Source: Bilabrum cf. latius (Eukaryota > Bigyra: Bicosoecida > Bigyra > Bicosoecida). From it: a stretch of DNA of 64,000 nucleotides. Of the stretch, positions 1-10,217 are shown one piece after another (positions within the stretch are counted from its first letter, which is position 1; every line of letters starts with the position of its first letter). The translations under genes and the position numbers were made by a program. The notes beneath the pieces were generated by a model. That model searched no databases. It had not been told where the DNA came from and saw only the letters and a list, made by a program, of their open reading frames with translations. The stretch covers positions 744,001 to 808,000 of the forward strand of contig OZ237740.1 of the NCBI GenBank assembly GCA_965178125.1. Reading direction: 5' to 3'.

Positions 1-31
1 TGAAAATGACTTACAGAACGACTTACGGCGA

Positions 32-106
32 TGTCAGTGGTGGGAATCGAACCCACGACCTTGACTTTGTGAAACAATCACGATATCACTAGACCAAGAC
101 CACAAC
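32..106 (-). tRNA. tRNA-like sequence (degenerate tRNA)
   Basis: The minus strand has a canonical T arm (GTGGG, loop TTCGATT, CCCAC), which includes the Pol III B box GGTTCGATTCC. It also has an A-box-like TGGTCTAGTGA about 30 nt upstream. The anticodon arm pairs TGATT with AGTCA around an oversized loop, or GATTG with AAGTC around TTTCACA, so the anticodon (TCA or CAC) is ambiguous. The acceptor stem pairs poorly (GTTGTGG against CACTGAC). It is similar overall to eukaryotic tRNA-Val. It is probably a decayed or element-borne tRNA. It is not a CUA (UAG-reading) tRNA. Confidence 0.45.
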
Positions 107-164
107 GCACCAACAGGGTAAAAAAATTATATTTAAATAAATTAAAAAATTCAATACGGGTACG

Positions 165-222
165 CGCCCAGAATTGCGGAAATATATCTTAAATAGCTAT
201 AATATTACCGCAATTTCGGGCG
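165..222. repeat. 58-bp palindromic repeat, copy 1
   Basis: Left arm CGCCCAGAATTGCGG pairs with right arm CCGCAATTTCGGGCG around an AT-rich centre. The nonamer TAATATTAC (200-208) abuts the right arm. It lies just downstream of the replicase gene stop; the other five copies are at 3678-4923. Confidence 0.9.
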
Positions 223-289
223 GTCGTATCTTAAAAGATTTTAATACATACGATATCACTTATTAAGTTTTTTATTAATAAGTCATAAT

Positions 290-3088
290 TTAATTTTGTT
301 GTTCTAGTGGATCATTATCCTCATCAACAAATAAAGCGGGGTCTAAGTCAACCTCTATCTCTTCATCGGGTAATTGAACCTCTTCATCATCAACAAATAT
401 ATCTACTTCACGAGTCTTTTTCTTGTTAGACCAGATATATTCCATCTCATCAATAATATCCTAATTAAATTCTACATCATAGTTAATTTTCTTTTTCTTA
501 CAAGTCATAAATATGTCTTTCCCAAACATTGATTTATATACTTTAAGTATTTCGTAATAAAGACCTTTATCAGTGGATAAGTCAACTTTACTTCTTCTTT
601 GGCAGTCATACACTGTCCTATATTCATCTGTTAAGTCTTGATCTAATACTTTCTTTTTGATATTATAATCAAGATTAGTTCTTTTAAGACCTAAAGTATC
701 AATCATCTTATTAAGTAAGACTAATTTTCTAGAACTAGACTTAGCATTGATAATATCAAACTCGCCTTTATTAATTGCTTTCACAAGTAAGTGCTTATCA
801 TCTTGTCTAAAGAATTTATTGAAATTAAATAAATTAGATAACTTACCTTTATTAATAAAGTACTCTTTGTATTTGTCAATATCACCTTCATCTAAGTCTA
901 AATATTTATTAATCTTCTTGACATTAAGACAATTAATATCAAAATTTTCAAGTTGTTTTTCTTTAATGGTATCTTTGATTTCTTTATCCTTACATCTGGT
1001 GATCTTAACAGATAAATCATAAGACACGTCATAACCGGTATCAATTAACTACTTGATCATATGTAATTTAGGGTTTGTCTTATAACAATCTACCTTGTAA
1101 AGATAATTACGATATAGTTTCTTGAATATGATTTTAACTTTGCTCATTTCTTCTTCTACTTTGTCTTCTACTTCTACCTCGTTGAAGTCGGGATATGTAT
1201 CACTGACAAATTTAACTAATTCTTCGTAGTCTTTTAAAGAGGTAGCCATAAAAGATTTAACTTGTGAAAGACTTTCATATGTGCTAGATCGTCCTTTCTA
1301 GTAATCAAAAAATATAGTGATATGTGATGGGTTTCTACATCTGTTAAGCTATTGAACCATTTGGGGAGGTGTGATAGTATGACCTTTGAAATAACCAAAG
1401 ACTGGTCTAGTCATAGTGCTATCTATCCCGTAAATGACTTTAGGTGAGAAGATAATGATATCAAACATATCCATATCATAGTCTTTGTCTTCGCTTTCTG
1501 CTGTAAGTATTAAGATTTTATTTAATTTCTTATCTTTCTCGTTATCTATAATTTTAAGACTAATTAACTCATTGATTATATCAGCTTTTGTCTTACTATC
1601 ACTAGCAAGCATAAATTTCTTGTGTTTCATTAACTCATCTCTAAAAGTCTGTTCGTCATTAACAAATACAGTTTTGGTGCCCTTGAACCTGTTTCTGTCA
1701 TTCCTAATATATTGATAATCTAATTTTAATAATTCTAAGAAATATAGAGCATCTTGAGATAAGTCAGCATCTGCTACTATGAACTACTTACAAGTGGTAA
1801 GAGCACGAATAAGAGTAATGAAACTCATTGGTCGCCTACCATATAAAGTCGTAGAACTTAAACAGTGTTCTAAGATACTATTAAACTCATCTAAAAAGAC
1901 AATATAATCCTTAAAGTTATAATTGCTAAGACTAACAATACTTTCAGGAGTAATAACAATACTATCACCCTATTTGTATTTATGGTCTTGATAGAATTTA
2001 GTTGATTTTGGAAGACTACGCATCTATTGCTTACCTAATAAAATACGACTAACAACTGATAAAAAGCTGTCATCTACTCTATTAAATAAATCATTAGCAG
2101 CAGTTGTCTTTCCAGAACCAGCCCCCGACTTAACGGCATAGTTGATACCTTTCTTAAAGAATTTAATATAACGACCTTTGTCGTCAGCAGTCAAATATCT
2201 ACGGTCAATCTTCTAATTGACTTTCTTGACTACTTTATTCTTGAATATCTTGTATCGATAATATAGGCTAAGTCGTTTCTTTTCACTATCTAACTAATTA
2301 AAGAACCATTCAACACATTGAAAAGTGGAATTTTCTAATAATCGAGTAAAAATTATCTTGTTCTTAGTCGACTAATAGCTTTCTACGTCTTGTTTGCTCC
2401 ATTCATCAAATATATCATATACCTTATTACCATCTACTGGATTTAAGTATTTAGCGATATAACTTGTAGCTCTACAAACTAGATGCCAGTTATATGAATT
2501 AGAATAATACTCTTTACCTAATTGATATAAGTATTGTTTGTATTCTTCGGGTTTAATCATATAACGGTAGTCTTCAGCTGTAAGTTGTGGTGAATAGATA
2601 TTTTGTAGTATGAACATCTTGACGTCAGTTGGTATTCTTTTCACGGATGTCTTTTGTATTAGTTCGTATTTCTTACCGTTGATAGAGCTAGGAGGACACA
2701 TGATAAAGCTATCATTTGTGATCACATCTATATGTTCTTTTCTATTTACTGACCTCTTACTAAACTCTTCTTCATACTTAAAATACAAATGATATCCATT
2801 GGGAGACTTGACAGTGTAAGTATTCATCTCTTGAATAAACTTATCAACACTACCATATTCCGCAATAAACTTACCATTTTGAAATTCAGTTTTATTTTTC
2901 TCTTTTTCACAATCTAAGTCAAGGACAAAGAAACCTGCACGTCTTCCAGTAAGTAATCCAACATTAAGATTTGACTTTCTGGTGATAAGTTTAGTAGATT
3001 CCAAATTCTACCAAGACTTAATAAGTGGTTGTTTAGAGTTGTGAGCTATTGAGAAATAAACAGGGTTAGATATGTGTTCGGTCGTCAT
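290..3088 (-). CDS. Primase-polymerase / UL9-like SF2 helicase replication protein
   Basis: This is a 932-aa ORF when UAG is read as Gln; at least eight in-frame UAGs split it under the standard code. It starts at ATG 3086-3088 and ends at TAA. The N-terminal part is an archaeo-eukaryotic primase (bifunctional prim-pol): N-V-G-L-L-T-G at 42-48, catalytic D-L-D at 57-59, SPNGYH at 95-100 and HID at 119-121. A superfamily 2 helicase follows, with Walker A GAGSGKTT at 322-329, a DEF box at 400-402 and motif-VI-like MVQQLNRCR at 577-585. The helicase resembles the herpesvirus-type origin-binding protein family (PF02399); this is from recognition, not a search. The acidic C-terminal tail has no recognised domain. 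The protein probably initiates and unwinds during replication of the AT-rich element. The fusion is confident; the exact helicase subfamily is less so. Confidence 0.87.
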
Positions 3089-3118
3089 TCTAGTATATAC
3101 TATACTAAAGATAATTTT

Positions 3119-3331
3119 TTAAGTCATTTTCTAGACGCACTATTTTGGCTTAAAGGATTGAGATGGATTTTCGCGCACAACTAGAGTATTTTTAAATTTT
3201 TCAATTTCTGCTGGGGATTTCCCGATTAGTAAATAACTTATAGTCTCTTGAAACTCTATTGGTAAGTCTTGTAATTGATGTATTGGTTTATTGATAACTT
3301 GATTATTTGATTTGGTATCTATTAAATCCAT
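3119..3331 (-). CDS. Small hypothetical protein of the AT-rich element (70 aa)
   Basis: A 70-residue ORF read with UAG as Gln; two UAG codons near the C terminus extend it to a TAA. The start MDLIDTKSNNQ is at 3329-3331. The middle is moderately hydrophobic and the C terminus basic; no family is recognised. It sits 30 bp upstream of the replicase gene on the same strand, and the neighbouring small gene begins 242 bp further upstream, so the three genes form a compact cassette. An AT-rich stretch containing tatagta precedes the start, as it does the other two genes, suggesting a shared promoter element (inference). Confidence 0.6.
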
Positions 3332-3363
3332 TATTAATAATACTATAATAATAGAATATATTT

Positions 3364-3573
3364 TTAAGTCTTATTTAATCCTTCTGTATCTGGTTCATCC
3401 TTAACCTGTTTTCTCTTCTAATAGTACCCCTTCCATTTCTCTTGATTCTTTTGGTAATATTTCTATTTAGCTCTTTTAATAGCTTCTTTCTTTTTGGTCT
3501 CTAATTCCTTGAGTCTTTGATAATCTTCCATAATGTCTTGAACCTATTTTAATACATCTTTAATATCTGGCAT
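3364..3573 (-). CDS. Small basic hypothetical protein (69 aa)
   Basis: A 69-aa Lys/Gln-rich ORF that is visible only when UAG is read as Gln: three in-frame UAGs, then TAA. It starts MPDIKDVLKQVQDIMEDYQR and continues as a heptad-like charged helix, then a KKKEAIKRAKQKYYQKNQEK-type basic stretch, so a coiled-coil or nucleic-acid-binding role is possible. No family is recognised. It is the first gene of the minus-strand cassette, 32 bp ahead of the next gene. The sequence just before the ATG (ctagtatattactatagta) resembles that before the replicase gene. Confidence 0.6.
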
Positions 3574-3677
3574 TACTATAGTAATATACTAGATAAATCT
3601 TTAAGTTTTTAAAACTAGAAAATGACTTAAAATAAGTGGTATGAGTTAGTGAATATGTAAAATTGAATACGGGTGAG

Positions 3678-3735
3678 CGCCCAGAATTGCAAACATAATT
3701 TTCTTGATACTTATATATTTCCGCAATTTGGGGCG
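3678..3735. repeat. 58-bp palindromic repeat, copy 2
   Basis: Same arms as copy 1, with a variant right arm CCGCAATTTGGGGCG. Its right arm is the first unit of the following 28-bp tandem repeat. Confidence 0.85.
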
Positions 3736-3801
3736 GTCATATCTGGAGATACAATTTGGGGCGGTCATATCTGGAGATACAATTTGGGGCGGTCATATTT
3801 A
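3724..3801. repeat. 28-bp tandem repeat
   Basis: About 2.8 head-to-tail units, each beginning CAATTTGGGGCGGTCATATC and ending TGGAGATA. It apparently arose by amplifying the right arm of palindrome copy 2. Confidence 0.9.
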
Positions 3802-3944
3802 TTATTAGTTATTTTAAAATATCTCGTCAAGTGGTTAAGTCTTTTTGTGATATCCCGTTAAGTGGTCAATAAAATGAACGGTAAGTCAAAAAAATTAATC
3901 AAAATAAAGAAGTAGTTGATTATTAATTATTGAAGACACCTACG

Positions 3945-4002
3945 CGCCCAGAATTGCGACAATATCTCTTAATATCCTAATATATTTCCGCAATTTCGGG
4001 CC
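3945..4002. repeat. 58-bp palindromic repeat, copy 3
   Basis: Left arm CGCCCAGAATTGCG, right arm CCGCAATTTCGGGCC. Arm-to-arm length is identical to the other copies. Confidence 0.88.
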
Positions 4003-4116
4003 GTCATTTCTGGACATTTAATATAGCACATACTAGAAATATCTTTATTACAAAATTACACCTCTATAAGATAACTATGTCAAAATTAACAAAATATAAA
4101 ACTCAATACACCTACG

Positions 4117-4174
4117 CGCCCAGAATTGCGACAATATATCTTAATATCCTAATATATTACCGCAATTTCGGGCG
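4117..4174. repeat. 58-bp palindromic repeat, copy 4
   Basis: Full right arm CCGCAATTTCGGGCG. The loop ends TAATATATTAC, two bases longer than the nonamer in copies 1 and 5. Confidence 0.9.
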
Positions 4175-4276
4175 CTAGTATTATACTATACCATATTTAA
4201 TTATCCTATATTTTCCATTTAATCTAGTGATTAATCATTTCAAAGTAATACACTTGACATAAACCAGTTCATTGAG

Positions 4277-4380
4277 TCATTTTAAAGTCATCGTCAAAAC
4301 ATTTATCATTTTTAAGTTATCGTCAAAATATTTATCATTTTAAAGTCATCGTCAAAATATTTATCATTTTTAAGTTATCC
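4277..4380. repeat. 29-bp tandem repeat
   Basis: About 3.6 units alternating between tcattttaaagtcatcgtca- and tcatttttaagttatcgtca-type versions. Function unknown; the setting suggests iteron-like repeats. Confidence 0.85.
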
Positions 4381-4469
4381 CGTTTTGTATTCCTTTATAT
4401 CATATACTCAAACAAAGGACTTAAAACATATTTAAAGAATTATGAAAAATAAAAATCAATACACCTACG

Positions 4470-4527
4470 CGCCCAGAATTGCGAAAATATATCTTGAATA
4501 GCTATAATATTACCGCAATTTCGGGCG
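4470..4527. repeat. 58-bp palindromic repeat, copy 5
   Basis: Full arms, with the nonamer TAATATTAC at 4505-4513 running into the right arm exactly as in copy 1. Confidence 0.9.
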
Positions 4528-4865
4528 ATAGATAAAAGAATGTATTTTTAAGGGGATACCCTTATATTTGAAGTTTTGAAGAGATGACATATAAAAGACT
4601 TTATAAAGTGATTAATATCTCCTTCTAGTTATATTTAAATATTCAATTATTTAAGTATAGATTGACAAGTAATAAAAAAAGAGATAAATTAAGTTGATAT
4701 ATTAGTTTAGTTTTATTTATTAATTTAAATTTTTCATTGGAAGTATTAAAAAGACTTTAATACTTCTGTCAATCTCTTTAAGTATTTATTTAGTTATTTT
4801 CTAAAGTGGTAAATGTCAATTGATACTTAAAACCAAATCATAATATAAAACTCAATACACCTACG

Positions 4866-4923
4866 CGCCCAGAATTGCACACATATATTCTTAAATGACT
4901 ATATATTTCCGCAATTTCGGGCG
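4866..4923. repeat. 58-bp palindromic repeat, copy 6
   Basis: Left arm CGCCCAGAATTGC, right arm CCGCAATTTCGGGCG. It is the copy nearest the right end of the element. Confidence 0.88.
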
Positions 4924-5127
4924 GGCATATCCTAAGACTTAGGCTAGGGATTCACTCAACAGATTAAGTAAAGTAAAGGTCTAACAGATAGACATTAACG
5001 GCGCGAAGGTATTAAATTAGGTAGATATATGAATAAATAGCTATTAAATTATTATGTTCAAGTGAAGGACATTATGAAGGACTACGGCTTAAGATGTTGT
5101 GAAGTGGTTAATATTGACCTCATATGT

Positions 5128-5222
5128 TATCCGCCAAAATGTGGAGTTATGATAACTCTATTTCTACTATATAGTAGAAATAGAGTTTACTTATATAAAA
5201 ACTACACACATTTTGGCGGATA
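5128..5222. repeat. Nested palindrome at the right boundary of the AT-rich element
   Basis: Outer arms TATCCGCCAAAATGTG (5128-5143) and CACATTTTGGCGGATA (5207-5222) are perfect 16-bp inverted repeats. Inside is a perfect 34-bp palindrome at 5154-5187, centred on ACTATATAGT. Immediately after 5222 the sequence becomes GC-rich host DNA. It is the likely terminus or resolution site of the element. Confidence 0.85.
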
Positions 5223-5279
5223 GCCTGCGTGCTGTGCTCCAGTGCTCCCTGCTAGCCACCACCATCGCTCTGCAAACGA

Positions 5280-7355
5280 TTACACCGCCGAGTAGCCGTC
5301 CCAGCCCATGCTGCCCAACCTCATGATCTTCCCATCTACCCTGGCCTTCTGCTTTTCCCTGTACGCCTCGATCTTGTCGAGCATGGAGGCGTCTCCCGTG
5401 CCTAGCATCCTCACGGCCAAAAGAGCGGCATTGTCCGCGTTGCCGATCGCAACGGTTGCAACCGGTACGCCCCTGGGCATCTGCACGATGGAGTGGAGGG
5501 AGTCAACGCCGTCCAGGTGCTTGAGCGGGACCGGCACCCCGATCACGGGGAGTGGGGTCAGCGCGGCGACCATGCCGGGGAGGTGGGCGGCCCCGCCCGC
5601 TGCAGCGATGATGACCCGGATGCCGCGGCCTCGGGCGGCCCTGGCGTACTCAAACATGCGGTCGGGCGTGCGGTGCGCCGACACGACCGTCACTTCGAAC
5701 GGCACCTGCAGGGTCTCGAGCAGCTTGCACGCTGGCTCCATGTGCGGCAGGTCAGAGTCGCTGCCCATGATAATCGCCACGATGGGGGGCTCCACCGTGG
5801 CCAGGGCGTCTCTTGCAGTGCGATGCACCGTTCCGGGGACGGGCTGTTCCCCAGCGACACCAGCACTCTCAGCCGAACCGGAGCCGGCACCGGCCCCGCT
5901 CGCTGCCCCCGACACGGACCCAGACAGGCTCGTATCCCCCGCGTCAGGGGCAGAGGCAGAGGGGCTAGGGGGCGGCACCAAGGCAGGATCGTTCGCCTCA
6001 CAGGGAACACCGGCCCTCCTGGCAGCAGCCAGGCAGCTGAGGAACGAGTGGGATGTCACGGTCAGATGCGCCATCTTGCGGCCTTCTCGCAGTGCCGTCT
6101 TTCCGTACCAGTGCACGCGCAGCCCGCCGTCAAATGGAACGTTCTCTAGAGGTTCCTTGAGTCCCGCCACCATGACCCCTGTGCCAGCCCCGCCCCCTGC
6201 CTCCAGCCCTACCAACCTGCTCCTCAGAGTCTCCGCCTTGGGCTCCTCGACCCCCTCTAGCAGCCACTGGTCGGTCATGCCCCCGAGGATGTTGTACATG
6301 ATGGCCCCCCCCGTGCCCTTCCTGAGTGCAGTGCTGCCAGTGGGCATCCCCGCCAGCACCCTCGCAAGCTGCTCGAACTGGGAGACTCCGCATGCCTCGA
6401 TCGTGTAGTGCCCCGTGTTGTGCGGCCGCGGCGCGCACTCGTTGTACAGCACCCGCCCGTCTTCCAGCTCGAACATCTCAACTCCGACCACGCCCGGGCC
6501 CAGCCAGCGGGAAACCTTCTTGGCCAGGGCCACCGCCCTGTCGGTTGCAACCGCCCCCACGGCGGGGGAGCCCACGTGCGCTTCACGGAGCACAGCGTCC
6601 TGGTGCTGGCTCACCACCACGGGGTACGTGGACACGGACGAATCCGAGGAGAGTCCCGGATCAGAGGTTCCAGCGGGGTTGTTTACGGCCATGATGGCAA
6701 GTTCGCGCACGAAGGGAACCCATTTTTCGGCGTAGAGCCTGAACTGCTCGTCCTCGTCGACGGCAGATGCTCGGGAGGAGTCCACTAGCCCGCCGAGCGA
6801 TGCGACCGCATCGTCGATGCCGTCTTCACTGCGGACTACAGCGTTACCTTTCCCGTCGTATGCTCCTCTGCGGGCCTTGAGTACCACGGGCCAGCCCCAC
6901 TCGCGCCCAGCCGATCGAATGTCGTCGGCTGTTCGAACCAATCGAAAGTCTCCGAGAGGCACACCCTCGTGGCGCAGAGCAACTTTCTGGGAATACTTAT
7001 CCTAGATAATTTGGACTTTCTGCGGTGACGGTACCACGGTGGCACCCGATTCAACTGCTTCTGCTAGGGCCTTGCAGTTGACATGCTCAATCTCAATCGT
7101 AGTTGCCTTGCACTGCGAGACGAGCTGGCGGACCTTGGCCTGGTCCGAAAACGAGCCAAGCATCTATCTCGCTCCCACTTGCGCCGCTGGGCAATTTGGA
7201 GTCGGATCCAGCGCCAAGCAGCTGAGCCCCAGGCTCTGCATGGACTGCACCAGCATCTGCCCCAGCTGGCCTCCGCCAAGGATACCGACATCAAATCTCT
7301 CGTCCTGGCTTACAGGTACCTACTTGGACGAGTCTAAGCCTGCTGCGGCTGCCAT
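5280..7355 (-). CDS. ADE2: Phosphoribosylaminoimidazole carboxylase, PurK-PurE fusion (ADE2 type)
   Basis: A 691-aa enzyme of de novo purine synthesis, converting AIR to CAIR. The N-terminal PurK ATP-grasp part begins [12 protein letters not shown] near residue 20 and contains ATTIEIEHV and the linker motif [16 protein letters not shown]. The Gln of IIQDK is a UAG codon (7002-7004), matching the RLIQDK of yeast Ade2. Two more UAGs lie in the N-terminal 60 codons. The C-terminal PurE domain (about 525-690) shows [19 protein letters not shown] and [12 protein letters not shown] Ser/Ala/Gly-rich linker of roughly 60 residues joins the domains, longer than usual. The start at ATG 7353-7355 gives a typical short leader. 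The TAA stop lies only 57 bp from the AT-rich element. No intron is needed. Confidence 0.95.
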
Positions 7356-7456
7356 ACCGAGTCTTGTGCACGGACTTTGTACGCAAGATGCGGCCGCAAA
7401 ACGGTGAACTCCTATCCGCAGTACAGTGCAATGCTACCAATTAATTGTTCGAAAAT

Positions 7457-10212
7457 GGTCGGCGCCGCGCCCAGGTAGCGGCGACGGGACCGATTTAAGT
7501 GCACGCAACTATTTCGGGGCTTTGGCCAAATCTGGAACCGCCCATTATCTTGGGTAATTTTGGTACAACGTGATAATTAGTCCTATTAAATGATTTAATA
7601 TGATAGTATCGTGTGATATTGGCTGTGGAAAATCCTGTTAGACATCGTGATGCGCACCAGTGATACCATGAAGGGTCAGTACTCCCTGTTGCTTGGGTGC
7701 GGCTACAGACGTACACAAAGAGGGTTTTTGATCAAAACGCCTAGAATCGCACCCAAATCCAAGTAGCCATCGACTGTGATATTATCTGGAAAACGTTTTT
7801 GGTTAGCGTCGTGCCAGGCCTTGCCAAAGGCAATATCGCACTGCCCTGTCCGGGACATACATCCCCTGATTACAGGGCTCATAGGAGTTACTGCGCAAAA
7901 TTGAGCCCGCAAATGTGTATTTTGACTATACTTACATCCCTTGCACCAGTTTGCGTTGAATTGATTTCGTGCCGAACCGCCGGAACTGCACTGGGTCCGC
8001 GAAGTGGAATGCCTGGCGCGGCTGGGCTTCGTTCGAGCCGAACCAAAACGCCCCCTTCGAGCGCATGTCAGCCCGTAGAACCCCGTGACGGCTGAAGACG
8101 AAACCTCAAGACTACCCTCCCGGACCGCGTTGTCGCCGTTGCTATCTGCAATCCCTGCTCCTGTGCCTGCTCGGCTGCGTCCTGCGCTTCCTGGTCCCCC
8201 AGCTCGTCTTCCTGGTCCTTCAGGTCGTCTTCGCCATCGCTGCCGTAGCGTTCAACCCCTTTCTTGTGCATGCCTGACCGCAACCGTTTGCGTTTACTCC
8301 CTGCCGTGATGCTCGAGACCGCGCTTGGCTCGCCTGCTCCTCCCCCCCGCCCAGCGCTGCTTCTTCAATGTCTGCAGCCCGCCCTTTGCCCCCGCTTTTG
8401 GTCTTACCTTTGTTCACGCCCTTCCACCCCTATGCCTTCTTGTCAGCGACGACAAATAGAAACGGCTCCAGGGACAGCTCCATCCAGCGTTCTCTACGAC
8501 AGCCTCCAGCAAGTCTGCTCCAGCCAAACCGGAACAACTGCGAGGCCAGGTCCAGGATCTGATGCTCTCCCGCTTCTCTCTGTACTCGATCAGCAAAAAA
8601 ACGTCTCGGGCAGCATTCTTAGGCTCTGGCACCCCACTAGCGAACCGTCTCTCTCGGTTGGCCAGGATCCACAGCACTGCATGCCAACGCTGCACCAACG
8701 ACCCCACCGAGCAGGGCCGCGCAACCCTGGATCGAGCGACCTTCGCCGCTGGTTGGGCGAGGCTCTCCGCCAGAAAGTGAGCATACCGTTGCCATTGCTC
8801 GGCGCAGACGCTGGGCCGCCGGTCGCCTCACCTCGCATTCTGCCTCGCCACGGGCGCAGCACGAGCACCTCAGGTCGCCCTGGATCCCCTGCCACCCGGC
8901 CCGGTGGTCCAGGTCCCGGAGCCGACCGCGCGGTGCCACAGCTCAACAGCTGCTTTCTAGTTCTCACTGCATCATTTAGATGCCTCATACTTTCCTTGGA
9001 TGTGTCGCATAGCTGCAGAACGAGCGATGAAGTAGCCACGGTCGCACATGCAGAGGCTGCCGCAGATATGCCACCAAGCTATAGATGAACTCCTGCAAGC
9101 GCCAATGCCACATTTTTAGGTGTCCAGCTAGTGATACAGACTTACAGGACACGAAGGTATGCAGAGGTAGGCCTCTTGCCGCGCACGTCCGCCAGTGCAG
9201 CGGCCGCCAGAGACAATGCGCATGCGTATGCGACTGCGCATCGAGCCTCCTCAAGGTAATTTTGCTGCTGCTAGACAATTGCCTCCTCCTTCAGCTTATA
9301 CTAGCGTTGCTACGTCCGTGAATCCAGTTTTAGAGGCTGACCGTCTAAACCTAAGGACCTGTCCGGTTGGCCTACTCGATCTCTTGCCTTGATCGAGGTG
9401 ACTACGTCTGCGAAACTCATTGAAACAGAGCCGTAGCACGTAATCTACAAATACTTTAAAGATAGCGCCATCAACGTCGCCAAATATGCATATTTATCGA
9501 TCATATCAACCAAAATCTGTCAAGCGCACCACCATCTTTGAAGCCCATTTGCAAAAATACGCCATCTTGAATTTCGCTCAAAATCTATCAAACGGAAAAA
9601 ATCCGTACGATGTTGCAGTACACGGACGGAGAAAGTGTGCAATTGGATCGTGGGCACGCCAAGACCCCATGAGGAGACCCTCATTCGGCTGCTACAATCA
9701 GCACAGCGCCCATATACACTCAAGGAAGACAAAAATTGCGCGAAACGCTGTATATTCCGATTCAATTCATACAATTCTACGCAAAACATAGAGAAAACAA
9801 TGCGAAAGCTGCCCAGGTACTGATTTCGGCTCTGCCAGAAAGCTCGCTCGGGAGTGCTACACGTACCACCCGATGCACCATCCATTTTTCAAGATCCGAC
9901 ATAAATAACCCCAAAATATGATATAATGTACAACTCTGTCTGACATAAAAATGGCGGTTTTTGAGATATTGCCTAAATCTCGAGAAAATCGCGATTGAGT
10001 GCCAGGCGAGCAGCGCCTCACCTTGTCGGACGGGCCAGTAGAGCTACTTGCCGGATCCATGACCTCGGATCCAGCGGACCAATCGAATTCAATAATCAAT
10101 TCAATGGTATTGGCATACTCTCGAAAGAATGCATTCAGTGGGAGCCGAGAAAAGTGGCTGTAAAAAATCCGGAACCCTCTCCCGTCGCCGCTGCCTGGGC
10201 GCGGCGCCGACC
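7457..10212. mobile_element. TIR element, copy 1 (non-autonomous, about 2.76 kb)
   Basis: Begins GGTCGGCGCCGCGCCCAG and ends with its inverse. The two 33-bp terminal inverted repeats match at 32 of 33 positions. It is flanked by AAAAT at 7452-7456 and 10213-10217, which looks like a 5-bp target duplication. It is closely similar along its length to copy 2, with scattered indels. No transposase or integrase is visible, so it is probably mobilised in trans. Besides a broken ORF (8220-8795) it appears non-coding. Confidence 0.85.
8220..8795 (-). pseudogene. Broken copy of the TIR-element ORF
   Basis: The counterpart of the intact ORF in copy 2, sharing PLSGGEPRPTSGE-like, WHAVLWILANR and KTKSGGKG...ADIEEA segments. 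A 10-nt and a 5-nt insertion throw the central WHAVLWILANR part into another frame and then restore it. Product unknown. It could also be non-coding sequence with chance open frames. Confidence 0.3.
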
Positions 10213-10217
10213 AAAAT

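Larger units (their letters stand above)
3574..5127. other. Non-coding, repeat-dense region of the AT-rich element
   Basis: No ORF of convincing length exists here under either code. It holds five of the six 58-bp palindromes, all in the same orientation, a 28-bp tandem repeat and a 29-bp tandem repeat, in otherwise A+T-rich sequence. Palindrome copies 4 to 6 are preceded by CAATACACCTACG, and copy 3 by the shorter ACACCTACG. The layout suggests a replication or segregation control region (inference). Confidence 0.7.

Noticed and set aside
32-106. Suppressor tRNA that reads UAG
   Set aside because: No CUA anticodon is present in any alignment of the anticodon loop.
461-3004. Four separate ORFs on the minus strand as independent genes
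   Set aside because: All lie in one frame joined by UAG codons with no TAA or TGA between; domain motifs run across the joins.
165-4923. CRISPR array
   Set aside because: The repeats are palindromes at irregular distances, without uniform spacers, in a eukaryotic-type context with no cas genes.
5308-6408. A 366-aa plus-strand ORF over ADE2
   Set aside because: Antisense shadow of a clearly homologous PurK-PurE frame.
8264-9088. A 274-aa plus-strand ORF inside the TIR element (and its 239-aa partner in copy 2)
   Set aside because: The middle is frame-shifted between copies, and no motif is recognisable; a chance GC-rich open frame is more likely.
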